Source of the DNA: Luscinia megarhynchos
Lineage: Eukaryota > Chordata > Aves > Passeriformes > Turdidae
Length of the DNA stretch: 64,000 bases
Assembly (NCBI GenBank): GCA_034336665.1
Contig: CM067570.1
Location: 15,235,502 to 15,299,501, forward strand
Direction: 5' to 3'
This document shows, in pieces, positions 1 through 10,256 of this stretch. How positions within the stretch are numbered: the first letter of the stretch is position 1; every line of letters begins with the position of its first letter. The notes under the pieces were generated by a model. The model was not told the origin of the DNA and did not search any database. It saw only the letters and a list, made by a program, of their open reading frames with translations. Made by a program: the position numbers and the translations under genes.

Positions 1-572
1 GGAATGTGCTGTATTACTGCTGTGCTTTCCCAGGACTAGGGCTGGCTCTGTCCCTTGGGAAAGGTGCAAACCCCAAACGCAGCCAGCACTCAAGCCTCCC
101 CTGAGGACAAGGGGAAAAGTGAGGCACAGAGAAGCTTCTGAGGCCAAAGTCAGCTGTTCAGACAGGACCCAGATGTCCTGGCTCCAGGCACAGATCCACG
201 CGCAGCTACACAAGGATGGGATGAAGGAGACACCGAATGGCTGCAAGCCCCCTCCCTGCTTTCCCCCAGCCCAAAAAGAGCTCCCAGGTTCCTGACACAG
301 CCCAGCTGGGCACAGGATGGGGGAGACGCAACCCCCCTGCAGTGTGTCAAAGGCACAGCAGTTCCCCAAGCCTCCTGCTGATTTTGGGCAGGGGGATACT
401 AGTGTCCCAGGGGTGATTTGGGGGCAATCTCTCACCCTCCCCACCTTTCCCACTGTGGGGCTGTGAGCCCCCTGGCCCAAGCTGGGCAGGGAAGGGGTTT
501 GCCTTCCTGTCCTCCTTGTGGTGCAGTAAGGGGGATCTCCGTTTGGCACCCAGGGTAGGGGTGGACGTGCAG
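1..572. other. 3' flank / 3' UTR side of CYP27A1, no other gene
   Basis: This stretch follows the CYP27A1 stop codon in the direction of transcription (minus strand). It should hold the 3' UTR, but I see no AATAAA or ATTAAA on the minus strand before the window edge, so the cleavage site is either outside the window or uses a variant signal. No coding exon is recognisable. Confidence 0.5.
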
Positions 573-698
573 TCAGGGGGCTCCTGGGCGAGCGATGAAT
601 TCCAGGTTGATGGGCTTGTCAGCCACCAGGACAATGCGGGACACAGACTTCACTTCCACGCCGCGGGGGTCCGGCCGCACCTCAAATGCCTGGATCAT
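573..698 (-). CDS. CYP27A1: CYP27A1 exon 9 and stop
   Basis: Acceptor CCACAG; the stop TGA is at 573-575. Encodes [24 protein letters not shown] and INLEFIAR, the conserved C-terminal strand of the P450 fold. Confidence 0.92.
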   Translation of the reverse strand: MIQAFEVRPDPRGVEVKSVSRIVLVADKPINLEFIARPGAP

Positions 699-3600
699 CT
701 GTGGGGAGAAGGGGGGTTGGCAGTGCTTGGGGACTCCCTGGGACCCCCATCCCAGCTCGAGGCAAGATACCCGAAGTGAGGGGATCCCTACTTACCCTGG
801 CAAGGGCCAGGTGCATCTCCAGCTCAGCGATGCGGCGCCCGACACACGCACGGACCCCGTAGCCGAAGGGGATGGAGCTGAAGGGGTGGTGGGGAGCCGT
901 GGCCCCGGAGCCAGCGCTGGGGCAGGAACCGCTCCGGCTCGGGGAAGTAGGTCTCGTCATGGGACATCGCATAGTGCGCCAGCACAAACAGGGTCTGCAG
1001 GGCAAGAACTGGGGTTTAAGGACCCCACCTGGCCCCACTGACTGCAGTGGGGGTCCCCACAGCACGGCCCCCACTCACATTCTTGGGGAAGAGGTAGTCT
1101 CCGATGACAATGTCCTTCTCATAGAAGACCCTGGCGTTGGTGGGCACCACAGGGTAGACTCTGTGATATGGGGAGAGTTAGTGGGGAGCAGGACTCATCT
1201 GGAGATCCCAGAGAGAGCGAGATGCAGGCAGGACAAGGCTCAACAACTCCCCGGAGGGGAGGTGGATATTTGCAGTCCAGAGGGACTGAAATCCAGCCTT
1301 CCATCCTGCCTGCTTGCTGCATCCCCCCTGGAGAAGGGTCTGGTGACCAGGACCTCAGGGCAGGGACGAGGCTGGCATGTACCTCAGAGTCTCCTTGATA
1401 ACGGCCCGAAGCATTGGCAACTTGGGGATATCCTCAGCAGCAGGAAACCGGTCGGCAGGCACCACAGCTTTCAGCTCCTGGTACAGGGTCTCCTGGATGT
1501 CTGGGTCCCGGGAGAGGTGGTACAAAGCCCAGGACAGCGTGTTGGAGGTCTGGAGGAGTGGAGCACCAGGGGGAGTGAAGGAATTGGGGCCAGTACCTGA
1601 GCAGCCTTGTGCTAAGCACAGCATCAGTATGGCAACAGAGAGCTCCTGCTCTGGTGCGCAGAAAGTCAGGGGTGAGGGGCAGCAAGCACAGGGGAGAGAG
1701 AGGCAGGGAGCAGGGCATGAAGCAGAGCAGAGGACAGGGTCTGTACTGACCAATCCCTGAGGGTTTGCCCCTGTGGGGCATCAGCCCCGCAGCAATCAGG
1801 CTGGACCTCGCAAGGGCTGGGTGGAGCATGGCCCCGTGGGCTCCCCTGGGCATGGAGCTCAGCAGGGATTCCCTGGCAGCAGCTGCCTGGCTCTCACCGT
1901 GTCCACACCAGCAAGCAGCAACTCGGCCACGCTGCCATAAACCTCATCCAGGCTGAGTCTGCCACTGGCCAGAAGGTAGCTCAGGTAGCCGGACACCTCC
2001 TTGCCACGCTCCACCTGCCCCTCCAGCTCCTTCATCTTTCGGTCAATCAGTGTTTTCCCTGCAGGGACAGAGAATGGGAACCAGAGTGAGGGCTGCCAAA
2101 AAGACATTTGGCTAGGGACCGTCCTGCTTTTGAGGGTCCTTAGGGAGTCCAGAGCCACCACACTGGACCCCCATCGTCACCACCCACCGAAGGCGAAGAT
2201 GGTGTCCCAGCTGTTCAGGTAGCGGTCCCAGAAGGGCAGCACCTTGCGGCTCCACCGGGGCAAGACAGTGGCAAAGATGGAGTTCTTGAACATGAGGTTG
2301 ATGGAGTCAATGAAGTGCTGGGTCTCAGCAGGGACCTGCTGCTTGAGGCACCCGATGCGGGTCTCGAAGAGAATGTAAGAGATTCCTGCGGGGGACCAAC
2401 AGCATGCAGACCTCCGAGGGAATGGGAAGAGTGGGACAGGGCAGGGCTGAGGGGGAGGACACCCCTACCTTCCAGAGCGAAGCGGTAGAGCAGGTTGGCC
2501 ACATCTTCCACCAGCACCCCCGAGGGGCTGCGGCTCCGCTCCTCGCGCAGCCGCACCATCAGGTCTGACACCACCTCCCCGATGGCATCCGCGTACAGCA
2601 GCGCCTCCGAGGGCTTCAGCAGCCGCTTGTTGAGCACCTGGCGCAGGCGGTACCAGCGCTCCCCTTCCCTGGATGGGGACAAAGCTCAGCGCTGGGGGCA
2701 CGGACGGGCAGGGGACAGTGGCTGGCAGCAGTTCCCCAGTCCCTGTGCACACACTCCCCACCCCAGGAGTCATCCCAGGGGTCATTCCACCCGCCGTGGC
2801 CATGCCCTTCTACTTGGTGGTGACACAGCTTGCAGGAGTGGGAGTAATGCAAACTGCCACACCTAAGGAGGGGGCAGGAGATGTGTGCTGCCCCAGGGAG
2901 CACAGCCAGGGCAGGACTCACTCGGTGAAGGGTCCGTAGGGCAGCTGCCGGGTGTCCCGGTGCTCCTTCCACAGGGCCATGTCGCTCCGCATGGGGTACT
3001 TGCCCTCCTGCCGCAGCAGCTGCTCCAGCACCACGGGGCTCCCAATGTTGATGTTCCTATAATGTCCGAAGGTTGACTTCCAGATAGGTCCATAAAGGCG
3101 TCGGGATATCACCTGTGATGCACAAAGCATGGCAGGCTCAATTGGATGAGCTGGGTCAGATCCTCCCTGCCCCAGTGCTGCCCTGAATGTACCTATCTGT
3201 ACCCATCCCATGGACCCCTCAGCATCACCTGAGCTCAAGCACCTGCCTCTAACCTCCCCAAGCTGGCAGCATCCTTGAAGTGCTCAGCAGGTGGCCTGGG
3301 CTGGTGTCTTCAGGCTCATTTCCTCTCTCAGCACTAAGTACACCAGGCACTCGACCCACCAGCACAGACTGGCACATCCTTCACCAACCCCAGAGATGCA
3401 GAGAGAGGCTGGTGGGTCTTTTGGGGAGGGAAGACCAAGAAGGGACAGCAGGGACAGAGACAACTGCCAAGCACAGGACTGTGCCGAGATGCAGGACCAT
3501 TGCAGCAACCACCAGCAGGACTAAGTCCTGCTGCTTCCAGCATGGCCCCAGCTCCGCTTAAATGGGGACAACAGTCACTGAGTGGGTCCTTGAACTCACC

Positions 3601-5394
3601 ACCCTCTAAGGGTGGTTAATGATCAGCAGTGGGAGGCAGCACCAGATTAGGGCATGACCAGACTGCTCCCAAAACAGGCTGTCACCTCCAGGGCATGGCC
3701 CTGGGGCCACAGACTCACAAGCCAGCTAGCAGATGTTCACCAACGTCAGCCCTGCTCTGGGCCCTGTTGACTGCAGCTCCTCTCTCCTTGTCTGCAGCCA
3801 CAGGTGCCATGCCTGCTTCCCTGTCAGGGAGCACTGTCACCTCCAAGTGCATCCCTTGGGGGCAGCTGGGCACCCCTTTGCAAGTGTATCTGCACAGGGC
3901 CATGGCCAAAGGTCACTTTCCATCACACCCAGGCACTGCCAGAGCCCCTGCAGAGCACGGCCAAGCACGGGGAGATGCAGGGGACTTGGCAGGGAAGCCC
4001 TGGTCCCCATTCCCCGTGGCTGCGGGGATGCACGTGGTACAATCTCCCTTGGTGACTGTCTGCATCGCAGCCTGCGCCTGGATTCAGCTGGATTCGTCAC
4101 CACGGGGAGACGTTCCTGGAGCATGGTGGCAGCAGGGGGAGGGAGGGACGGCCGCCCCGGTGCTGCAGGCAGCTCGTGGGCACGGGGCAGCTGTGCCCCA
4201 GCTTGAAGCCTGACCACCAGCAACTGCTGGCAGCCAGGACCTGACACAGTGCAGGCCTTGGAGCGCTGGCTGTGAGAAGCTAGAGCTGCCTGAATCTGGG
4301 GAAAGGCACCTCCAGAGCATGTGGGCATCTTTCTGCAAAGCTAGGCTGTGCTCCGAGTCCCAAGGGCAGGAGGGAGCAGGAGGGAGCTCCAGTGCCTACA
4401 CCCTGAAATCCCACTGTCCTGTGACAGCCCCTTCTCCAGCCAGCGGTGCCTGGTGCTCTGAGATGCCAGGGAGGCCTGATCCCACATGCTTCTCGGGCTG
4501 GTCAGAGCTCCAGGGCGCTGGAAGATGCCGCCTGGCTTGCAGCCAGCCAAGCCCATTGCTTCATCCGACGTATGAGGAAGTGTTGACAGAAGAAAACAAA
4601 TACCTCTGCCTACCCCTCCCGTGCCTTGGTATCATCTGCCCAAAAACCTGCCTGGTCACCTGCACCCAAAACTGCTGCTCCCTCCAGCTGTCACAGCTGG
4701 GAGCCCGGGGATGCCAGGACCGTGTGAGATGACCCCCGAACCTTTGCCCTCAGCTGCCTGGCCGGCTCGGGGATGCTGGAGCTGTCCTGGGCTGGCTGGA
4801 CCCTCCCGAGAACACTCGGTTCTGCTGGCCCCTCTCTGCCTGCTGGCCCCAGCATCACCCTATGGTGCTGAGTGCCCCTCACCGCCCAGCCCCTCTGCTC
4901 CCCTGCTCTGCCGCCCCCGCTCAACTCCCCGCCGTCACTCATCGGCCGCTAACCCCCTCCCAGGAGCCCATCTCCCCTTGCCCCCAGCCCGCACCCACTC
5001 CCTCCCTCGCAAAGCCACCCCGGGTACAGCACCCTCCCCGCCGCCCCCCGGAACCCTCCATCCCCCGCACCCCTCCCAACCTCGCCCGCACCGACGCCCC
5101 GTGCAGGGTCGCAGCGCCCCGCAGCCCGCGCCCCGCGCCCCGCACCCCGGGCCGCACCTGCAGCCGGTGCGTGTGCAGCAGGTAGCCCCGCAGGAACAGC
5201 CAGACGAAAGTACGGAACAGTCCCGGCCCCGGCAGCTCCTCCGGTCCCTTCAGCCGCGCCGGCCCCGCCGCCGCTGCCGCCGAGCCGCCGGTCCTGCGCG
5301 GCGGTGCCGGGCTGCTGCGCGGCGGCGGCGGCGGGCGGGGGCGCAGGAGCAGCGGCAGCAGCGACCACCGGGCCCCGCCGCTCGGGCCCGCCAT
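573..5394 (-). CDS. CYP27A1: CYP27A1, mitochondrial sterol 26/27-hydroxylase; nine exons, frameshift in exon 8
   Basis: Mitochondrial class I P450 that hydroxylates the sterol side chain (bile-acid synthesis, 27-hydroxycholesterol, vitamin D 25-hydroxylation) using ferredoxin/ferredoxin reductase. CDS is the complement of 573-698, 796-994, 1079-1160, 1383-1549, 1898-2058, 2188-2385, 2469-2668, 2922-3112 and 5158-5394. All junctions are GT-AG and phases agree. The start at 5394 has A at -3 and G at +4 and opens an Arg-rich, acid-poor presequence. Marks of the family: LRQEGKYP and ALWKEHRD in exon 2, I-helix AGVDTTS across exons 5/6 (residues 325-331), K-helix ETLR (382-385), and haem loop [10 protein letters not shown] in exon 8. 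The loop is in the +1 frame relative to the start of exon 8, so as read translation stops at 824-826. Without the shift the length is about 519 residues (human 531, from memory). The rest is well preserved, so a sequencing error or a recent lesion fits best. Identity rests on remembered family sequence. Confidence 0.93.
796..994 (-). CDS. CYP27A1: CYP27A1 exon 8, frameshifted before the haem loop
   Basis: Acceptor CTGCAG, donor GTAAGT. The phased frame reads [17 protein letters not shown] and [11 protein letters not shown], then leaves the conserved frame. [18 protein letters not shown] and [14 protein letters not shown] lie one base further on. The exon is 199 nt where 198 (or 201) would keep phase with exon 9. 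The phased frame reaches a TGA at 824-826. The shift lies within about 881-910, in a G/C-homopolymer-rich patch. It separates the cysteine haem ligand (about residue 462) from the rest of the enzyme. Confidence 0.85.
1079..1160 (-). CDS. CYP27A1: CYP27A1 exon 7
   Basis: Acceptor TCACAG, donor GTGAGT. Encodes [16 protein letters not shown] and then DYLFPKN, one residue longer than the human exon as I recall it. Confidence 0.92.
1383..1549 (-). CDS. CYP27A1: CYP27A1 exon 6
   Basis: Acceptor CTCCAG, donor GTACAT. Begins [19 protein letters not shown], completing the I helix, and ends in the K-helix ExxR motif (KETLR), with the Arg codon split across the intron. Confidence 0.93.
1898..2058 (-). 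CDS. CYP27A1: CYP27A1 exon 5
   Basis: Acceptor CTGCAG, donor GTGAGA. Encodes [27 protein letters not shown] and the start of the oxygen-activating I helix, LLLAGVDT. Ends on a codon boundary. Confidence 0.93.
2188..2385 (-). CDS. CYP27A1: CYP27A1 exon 4
   Basis: Acceptor CCGCAG, donor GTGGGT. Encodes [13 protein letters not shown] and later [18 protein letters not shown], matching the human exon 4 blocks. No internal stop in the phased frame. Confidence 0.92.
2469..2668 (-). CDS. CYP27A1: CYP27A1 exon 3
   Basis: Acceptor ATCCAG, donor GTAGGG. Encodes [19 protein letters not shown] and ends at RFALEG. The haem-side C-helix W-x-x-x-R pattern (WYRLR) is present. The phase fits exons 2 and 4. 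Confidence 0.93.
2922..3112 (-). CDS. CYP27A1: CYP27A1 exon 2 (residues 80-142 plus part of 143)
   Basis: Acceptor CACAG at 3113-3117 and donor GTGAGT at 2921-2916. Encodes the [21 protein letters not shown] and YGPFT blocks typical of CYP27A1. Ends two bases into a codon. Confidence 0.93.
3113..5157 (-). other. CYP27A1: CYP27A1 intron 1
   Basis: The longest intron of the gene, about 2 kb. The part next to exon 1 (about 4870-5157) is C-rich and CpG-rich and belongs to the promoter CpG island. I see no repeat, RNA gene or further exon in the rest. Confidence 0.7.
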
Positions 5395-5720
5395 GCTCCG
5401 TCGGCAGCGCACGGGACGGGGCGGGGCGGGGAGGCACCGGGGGTGGCGGGGGGCGGCACCGGGGGCGGCGCGGGGGGCGGCGCGGGGGCGGCAACCGGGA
5501 ACTGGCACCGGGCACCGCGCACCGAGCATCGCGCACTGGGCACGGCGCACCGGGAATAGAGAATCGCGCACACGGTGCGTTGCGCAACGCGCAGTGGTCC
5601 CGCTGCTGCGCTCTGGATGGGGGGTACCGGCTGCTGCTCAGCGGGGACCGGGCACCGGGCAGTCCGTGCCGTGCGCCTTGTGCCGGCTGCGGCACACCTT
5701 TACCGGGCCGTGCAGACCGG
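4900..5720 (-). promoter_or_regulatory. CYP27A1: CpG-island promoter region of CYP27A1
   Basis: Dense CpG and GC around exon 1, including a G-rich run at 5429-5498 just upstream of the ATG that has several GGGG tracts and could form a quadruplex. There is no convincing TATA box. The transcription start is not determined by sequence alone. Confidence 0.65.
5158..5394 (-). CDS. CYP27A1: CYP27A1 exon 1 (residues 1-79)
   Basis: Starts ATG at 5394 and ends in frame before a GTGCGG donor. It encodes the mitochondrial targeting presequence, with many Arg and Pro residues and an Ala run, then a conserved segment ending [10 protein letters not shown], which matches the human exon 1 end. Confidence 0.9.
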
Positions 5721-6130
5721 CTGCAGTGTGCTGTGTACTCGGTACAGCACTCTGGGTACCATGAGCCATACACCAAATGCTGGACATAAGTGACTGCTCA
5801 GCAGCATCACAGACCGATTACCGGGTGCCAGGTACTGGAATTGGCATCAGCGGTACCCAGTGCCGTGTGCCAGGGACTGGGTGCCATGTATTGTGCATGA
5901 TGGATCTATGCACAGGGCAGCTGGCAGCCAGCACTGGCGTGGCACGGCAGGTACAGCACCCTGGCACAATGGAGCCTGTGGCACCAGGTGCAGTATCCTG
6001 GGCATTGCACATAGGCATGGGTGCTAGGCATTGCACGCCAGGCGCAGGCACAAGGACGGGCACAGCACCAGCCAGGCACAACATGTGACAGCAGTGACAT
6101 TGCACTCCTGCACTGGGTACCACATCCCAG
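5495..6130. repeat. Degenerate GGCACC/GGTACC-rich minisatellite upstream of CYP27A1
   Basis: Many imperfect copies of short units such as GGCACCGGGCA, GCGCACCG, GGTACC and GGGTGCCA succeed one another for about 600 bases. GC content falls from left to right, as if CpGs had decayed. No reading frame looks protein-coding. Confidence 0.5.
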
Positions 6131-7090
6131 ACCCTGCATACCTTGGTCAGCTCCAGGTTCACCACTGGGCCTGCTCTTCAGGTCTGCCTGCCCTCCCGGA
6201 CTGAGCCTTCCTGCCCTGCTTCTGTCCACTGCCTGTCACTCCCCTGTGTCTGCCTTGTCCCCCAGCAGTGCAGGATGGTGCCACGGGTAGCTGGCTCCAA
6301 ACTGCCCCAGGCTCTCTCTCAACACTCCTCCAGGCACTGCCAGCCAGGACCACAGATGGGGAGATCTTGGTAAGCACACTGTGGCTGCTGGCAACAAACT
6401 GGAGGGAGGTTTGGTATGTTTTCATGCCAGGGAGAGAATGGTGCCAGCTCCTGCCTCAAGCTGGTGGAGGCCAAGCTGTCCAGCCCATGAGCAGGACCCT
6501 GCTGGTGTGTCTGGGACCATGCACGCAGGACGTGCAGGCTCTGGCCAGCCCGGGACAGTAGGGCAGGGCAGTACTCTGTCCAGGTGTCACTCCAGGGGTG
6601 TCCAGCACCACGTCTCTGGGACACCAGTGCTGATCATTAACCGCCCTTATCGGGACTGGGTACAAGGTCCCCACAGGGAGGTTGCGTGAGGCTCGGCAGG
6701 CATCTGAGAGCCCCGTGAGTGGCTCTTCTTCTCTCGGTCCTCTCTCCCCAGGGGACTGGGAGTGCCCCGCGCTGGGCTCCCGGCTGATGCTTTGTGATCC
6801 CGGCCAGCAGGGCGGGGATTGGGGTGCAGGACACGGGCACCCCCGTGCCTGTAGACACCCCTGAGGCACCGCAGGCTGGGACGGCCAAGAACGAGCGCCT
6901 GCTGCCATCTCTTGGCTGCTCAGAGCCAGCTCTGTCCCTCGCCCTGCCCCAGCTGGATTCAGAGCCGGAGCAGCAGGACAGCCCCGGCCCGGCGACTTCT
7001 GTGAGCTTCCCAGCCTGGGAGACTGAGATCCTGCAGCTTTCACTCCCCCTGGCAGAGGATGCCTTGGCCTTTCCCAGTCTGTTGTAACTT
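6131..7090. other. Intergenic, nothing recognised
   Basis: Unique sequence of medium to high GC. No exon, RNA gene or repeat family was recognised. Confidence 0.4.
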
Positions 7091-7094
7091 GCGG

Positions 7095-7555
7095 GGCAGC
7101 GGAACCCTGCGACCTCTTTCAGTTTAAAACAATTGCCTCTTGCAAAAAGAGTGAAAACTAGAGTTCCTGGTAAAAGGTCTAGCTCCATCTTTCTTATAAG
7201 CCCGTTTATATACTGAAAAGTTGCAATAAGATGTTCCTGAGCCTTCTGCAGGTTGAACAACAAAAATCTCTCAGCCTGTCTTCACTGGAGAAGCACTCCA
7301 GCCCACCGATCATTTTGTACCCTTGTCTGGCTCATCTGAACCTGCTCCAAGAGGTTCACCCCCTCTCTTGGGGGACTTGAGGACCCCAGAACTGCTCCAC
7401 TTCAGGTGGGTTCTCACAGGTGTAGAGTGGAGCAGAAGCAACCACCTTCCCTGCCCTGCTGGGCACGCTTCTTATTTTCCGTCTCAGACGTAATCTGCTT
7501 TGTGGGCTGCAAGTGCACATTGTCAGCTCACTTACTATTTTTGATCCACCAGTGT
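7095..7555 (-). mobile_element. Truncated CR1 LINE (end of ORF2 region)
   Basis: Read on the minus strand, the sequence follows the C-terminal part of the CR1 reverse-transcriptase ORF. The block corresponding to ATFQYINGLIRK and then GNCFKLKE matches the usual CR1 AAFQYLKG...GNGFKLKE. On the plus strand, CTCAGCCTGTCTTCACTGGA and GGGCTGCAAGTGCACATTG match well-known avian CR1 segments. It has several frameshifts and lacks both ends, so it is a dead copy. A pure CCAT microsatellite begins 29 bases beyond its right end. Confidence 0.85.
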
Positions 7556-7583
7556 CCCTGATTCCTCTCTGCAGGGCAGCTCT

Positions 7584-7725
7584 CCATCCATCCATCCATC
7601 CATCCATCCATCCATCCATCCATCCATCCATCCATCCATCCATCCATCCATCCATCCATCCATCCATCCATCCATCCATCCATCCATCCATCCATCCATC
7701 CATCCATCCATCCATCCATCCATCC
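7584..7725. repeat. (CCAT)n microsatellite, about 35 uninterrupted units
   Basis: A perfect tetranucleotide run of 142 bases with no interruption. Its purity suggests it is young and length-variable. It also creates spurious Met-Asp-Gly-Trp and Ile-His-Pro-Ser reading frames. Confidence 0.98.
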
Positions 7726-7734
7726 CTCAGACAA

Positions 7735-8190
7735 GACCGCTACTGGGGTCGCCCGGACCCGTGTTCAGGACCTCTCACTCGGCCTTGTGGAAGGGCGGGC
7801 TGTACCACCGCAGCTACTCCCCAGGCCGGTCCCCGGCGCCCCGCAGCCTGCTCGGGACACGGAGCGAGGCACCGCTATCCCGCTGCTTTCCCGCTGCCGC
7901 CGCTAGGCTGTGCTCCCCGCCCTCGGACGGCGGAGCGGCGGCGGGGACCGGCCGGGGGCTCCGCCGGGGACCGCTGCCAGGGCTGCGGGGGAGGCCGGGC
8001 TGGAAGGGGGCCGGCAGGGTTGGGTGAATCAGCCGCTTTCAGAGTCTCCCGGCGGGGACTTCCGAAGGGAACAGGCTGGGCCGTGACACATCCCCGGCCG
8101 GAGGACGCCGCGTGGAGCGGGGACACGGCCAGCTCCCGGGAGGTCCCGCAGCGCGGGGCCAGCCCAGCTTGGCGACAAACGCAGCAGAGG
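7735..8190. promoter_or_regulatory. Orphan CpG island between CYP27A1 and WNT6
   Basis: About 450 bases with very high GC and many CpG dinucleotides, flanked by ordinary sequence. It lies about 2.4 kb upstream of the CYP27A1 ATG and 6.5 kb upstream of the WNT6 ATG. No recognisable exon starts here. It may be an alternative promoter, a non-coding transcript start or an enhancer. Confidence 0.55.
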
Positions 8191-9932
8191 CGGGAGAGCA
8201 AATGCTGTCTTTGGCCATGGGGATGTGGAGCTGGGGGTGGCAGGTCACATCCTGTGTGTCACTTCGCCCCAGGGATGCTGTGACCACATCCCACAGACTC
8301 TTTGTCAGGTCCGACCTCATCGCACTGTGGGTGCACATACAGGCACTGTGGGACCCCCTGCCTTTCTGTCCCTCATCCATCCACCACATACTGCTTATGG
8401 AGGGTCCTGGCTGCTGGTCCTCCTCAGAGGGACGGGACAGCTTCTTTATGTGACTTGTGCAGTGTCACCCAAGAGCTGGAAACCTTTCCCAGAGCTGCAC
8501 TCACTGACCCCAATTTGCTCTCCCACAGATGGGGGGAGGAAGTGGGGTGTCCCAGGGGAGGGCATCCCTTGACTCATCCTCAGGAAAGCCCAGGCTGTGA
8601 GAAGGCTGATCCTGGGTCCCGAAGACTATAAACAGCTCAAAGCACTGAACTGGAGATAGCCTGTTATGTCAACTGTGTGTCACCACACTGTCACTGCCTG
8701 AGTCATGAGCCATGCTGGGGCCAGTGGGGCTGCAAAGGGGACATGGGAAGATCAAGAAAGATGTGGACAGATCCCAGGTCTGGAGAACAGCTGCTCTTCT
8801 CTGACACACAGAGTTCAAGTGGGACCCTCTTGGCCCTCTCCCAAGGCTCCCCTTCCCCTCATTTCCCTCTGTCTGACCCCTCAGACCTGGAAAAGGGCTT
8901 GGGGACAGCACAAAGCTTTTGAAACAAGAGGCAAATCAACCAGCAAGGTGATGTGTTCCCCACGACCACCATGGAGTGCTCAGCACCTGGCAGGAGGCTC
9001 TGATCCAGGCTCCCCCTGCTCTGTGCCCCATGGGACCCTGGTGGGCCAGGACCTTTCCCCGAGGACGTGAGAGTGGGATGTCGGAGAGAACCCGGGGCTG
9101 GCATGCTGTTATCACAGGAGACGGGAGGCAGCCCCAGGCTGCTCTCAAGTGGTCCTGGCTGATTAGTGACTTCAAGTGCCTATGGAGTTATTCTAAGTCA
9201 AGTAGGAGCAAAGGGAGCCGACCCGAGACCCGCAAGACTGGTGCCGGGCTTTCCTGGAGTTTCCCACATCACCTCTGCTCCCTGCCAAATTCTCCAAGAC
9301 AGGGAGGTGTCTCCTCTTCCTTTCTGCTCTCCCTGTCCCTTACTCCTCCTGCAAAAGGCTGTTTGCTCCAGCCTAAAGCAAAGCCTGATTTTATCTCTTG
9401 ACTGCAGTTCCCTTGGCTGGGGGCCATGGTCGATGCCTCCCACGCAGAAGTTGTGAAGCCCATTCGGGGACCCGTGCACAGAGCAGGCTGTGTATGCTGC
9501 CACATGACATCATGTTTACAGCCCGCGGGGGCCCAAGGACAGCAGCCCTGCTTGCAGCCCAGATATGCGTGTCCTTCCCATGGATGGACAGATGGACGTG
9601 TGGGGAGCTGGAATGAGTGGGACTGGCCACAGAGCCATGCCTCCCTGAAGAGGGGTGCTTTCAGCTTTGTTGCTTTGGAAGCCAATCTCCTTGGCCTCAG
9701 TTTCCCCTTTGGGCAGTGGAGAGTGGATTCTGTGCTAGCAGTGAGGGTGCACTGCTGCAGCAGCACAAGGTCAGGCCCTCAAATTGTTGTGCAGAAAGAA
9801 AGGCAAATTTTCTCCCTTTGGGACGTGGATGTTCCTTTCTCTCCCAAGACAGATGCTATGTGAAACTTAGGTTGTTTGAAAAGAGCAACAATGTCCAGAG
9901 CTACACAGGCTCACTAAAGAGTGCTGCTGGGG
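8191..9932. other. Intergenic, nothing recognised
   Basis: No exon, RNA gene or repeat family was recognised. Open frames here are short and have no family resemblance. Confidence 0.4.
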
Positions 9933-10051
9933 CCATCCTTTCTTCCATCCTTTCTTCCATCCTTTCTTGCATCCATCCATCCATCCATCCATCCATCCAT
10001 CCATCCATCCATCCATCCATCCATCCATCCATCCATCCATCCATCCATCCA
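9933..10051. repeat. Compound satellite: three CCATCCTTTCTT units then (CATC)n
   Basis: Three perfect 12-base units at 9933-9968 are followed by about 20 pure tetramer units up to 10051. A scattered decayed continuation extends to about 10130. Confidence 0.95.
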
Positions 10052-10226
10052 CACTTGCAAGCAGCTTTGTCTCAGCCGTCTCTCTACCCATCTGCTGAGC
10101 TGTCTGTATACTCATCCATCCATCCATCGACAAATGCATACATTACTCTTCCCACTGAGCCCCATACCTATCTGTCCATCCAGAAAGCTACCCACCCATC
10201 TGTCTGTCCATCCTCCCATTCACCCC

Positions 10227-10256
10227 TCCATCCATCCATCCATCCATCCATCCATC
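10227..10256. repeat. Short (TCCA)n run
   Basis: About seven perfect tetramers, separated from the larger array by degenerate CCAT/CTGT-rich sequence. Confidence 0.95.

Noticed and set aside
1..45. Reading LYYCCA at the window start, like the end of an immunoglobulin V segment
   Set aside because: Too short, with no recombination signal sequence or V-domain around it. Chance.
7528..7734. Met-Asp-Gly-Trp repeat proteins on the minus strand
   Set aside because: Pure translation of the CCAT microsatellite.
9867..10139. Second Met-Asp-Gly-Trp repeat frame
   Set aside because: Translation of the compound CCAT array.
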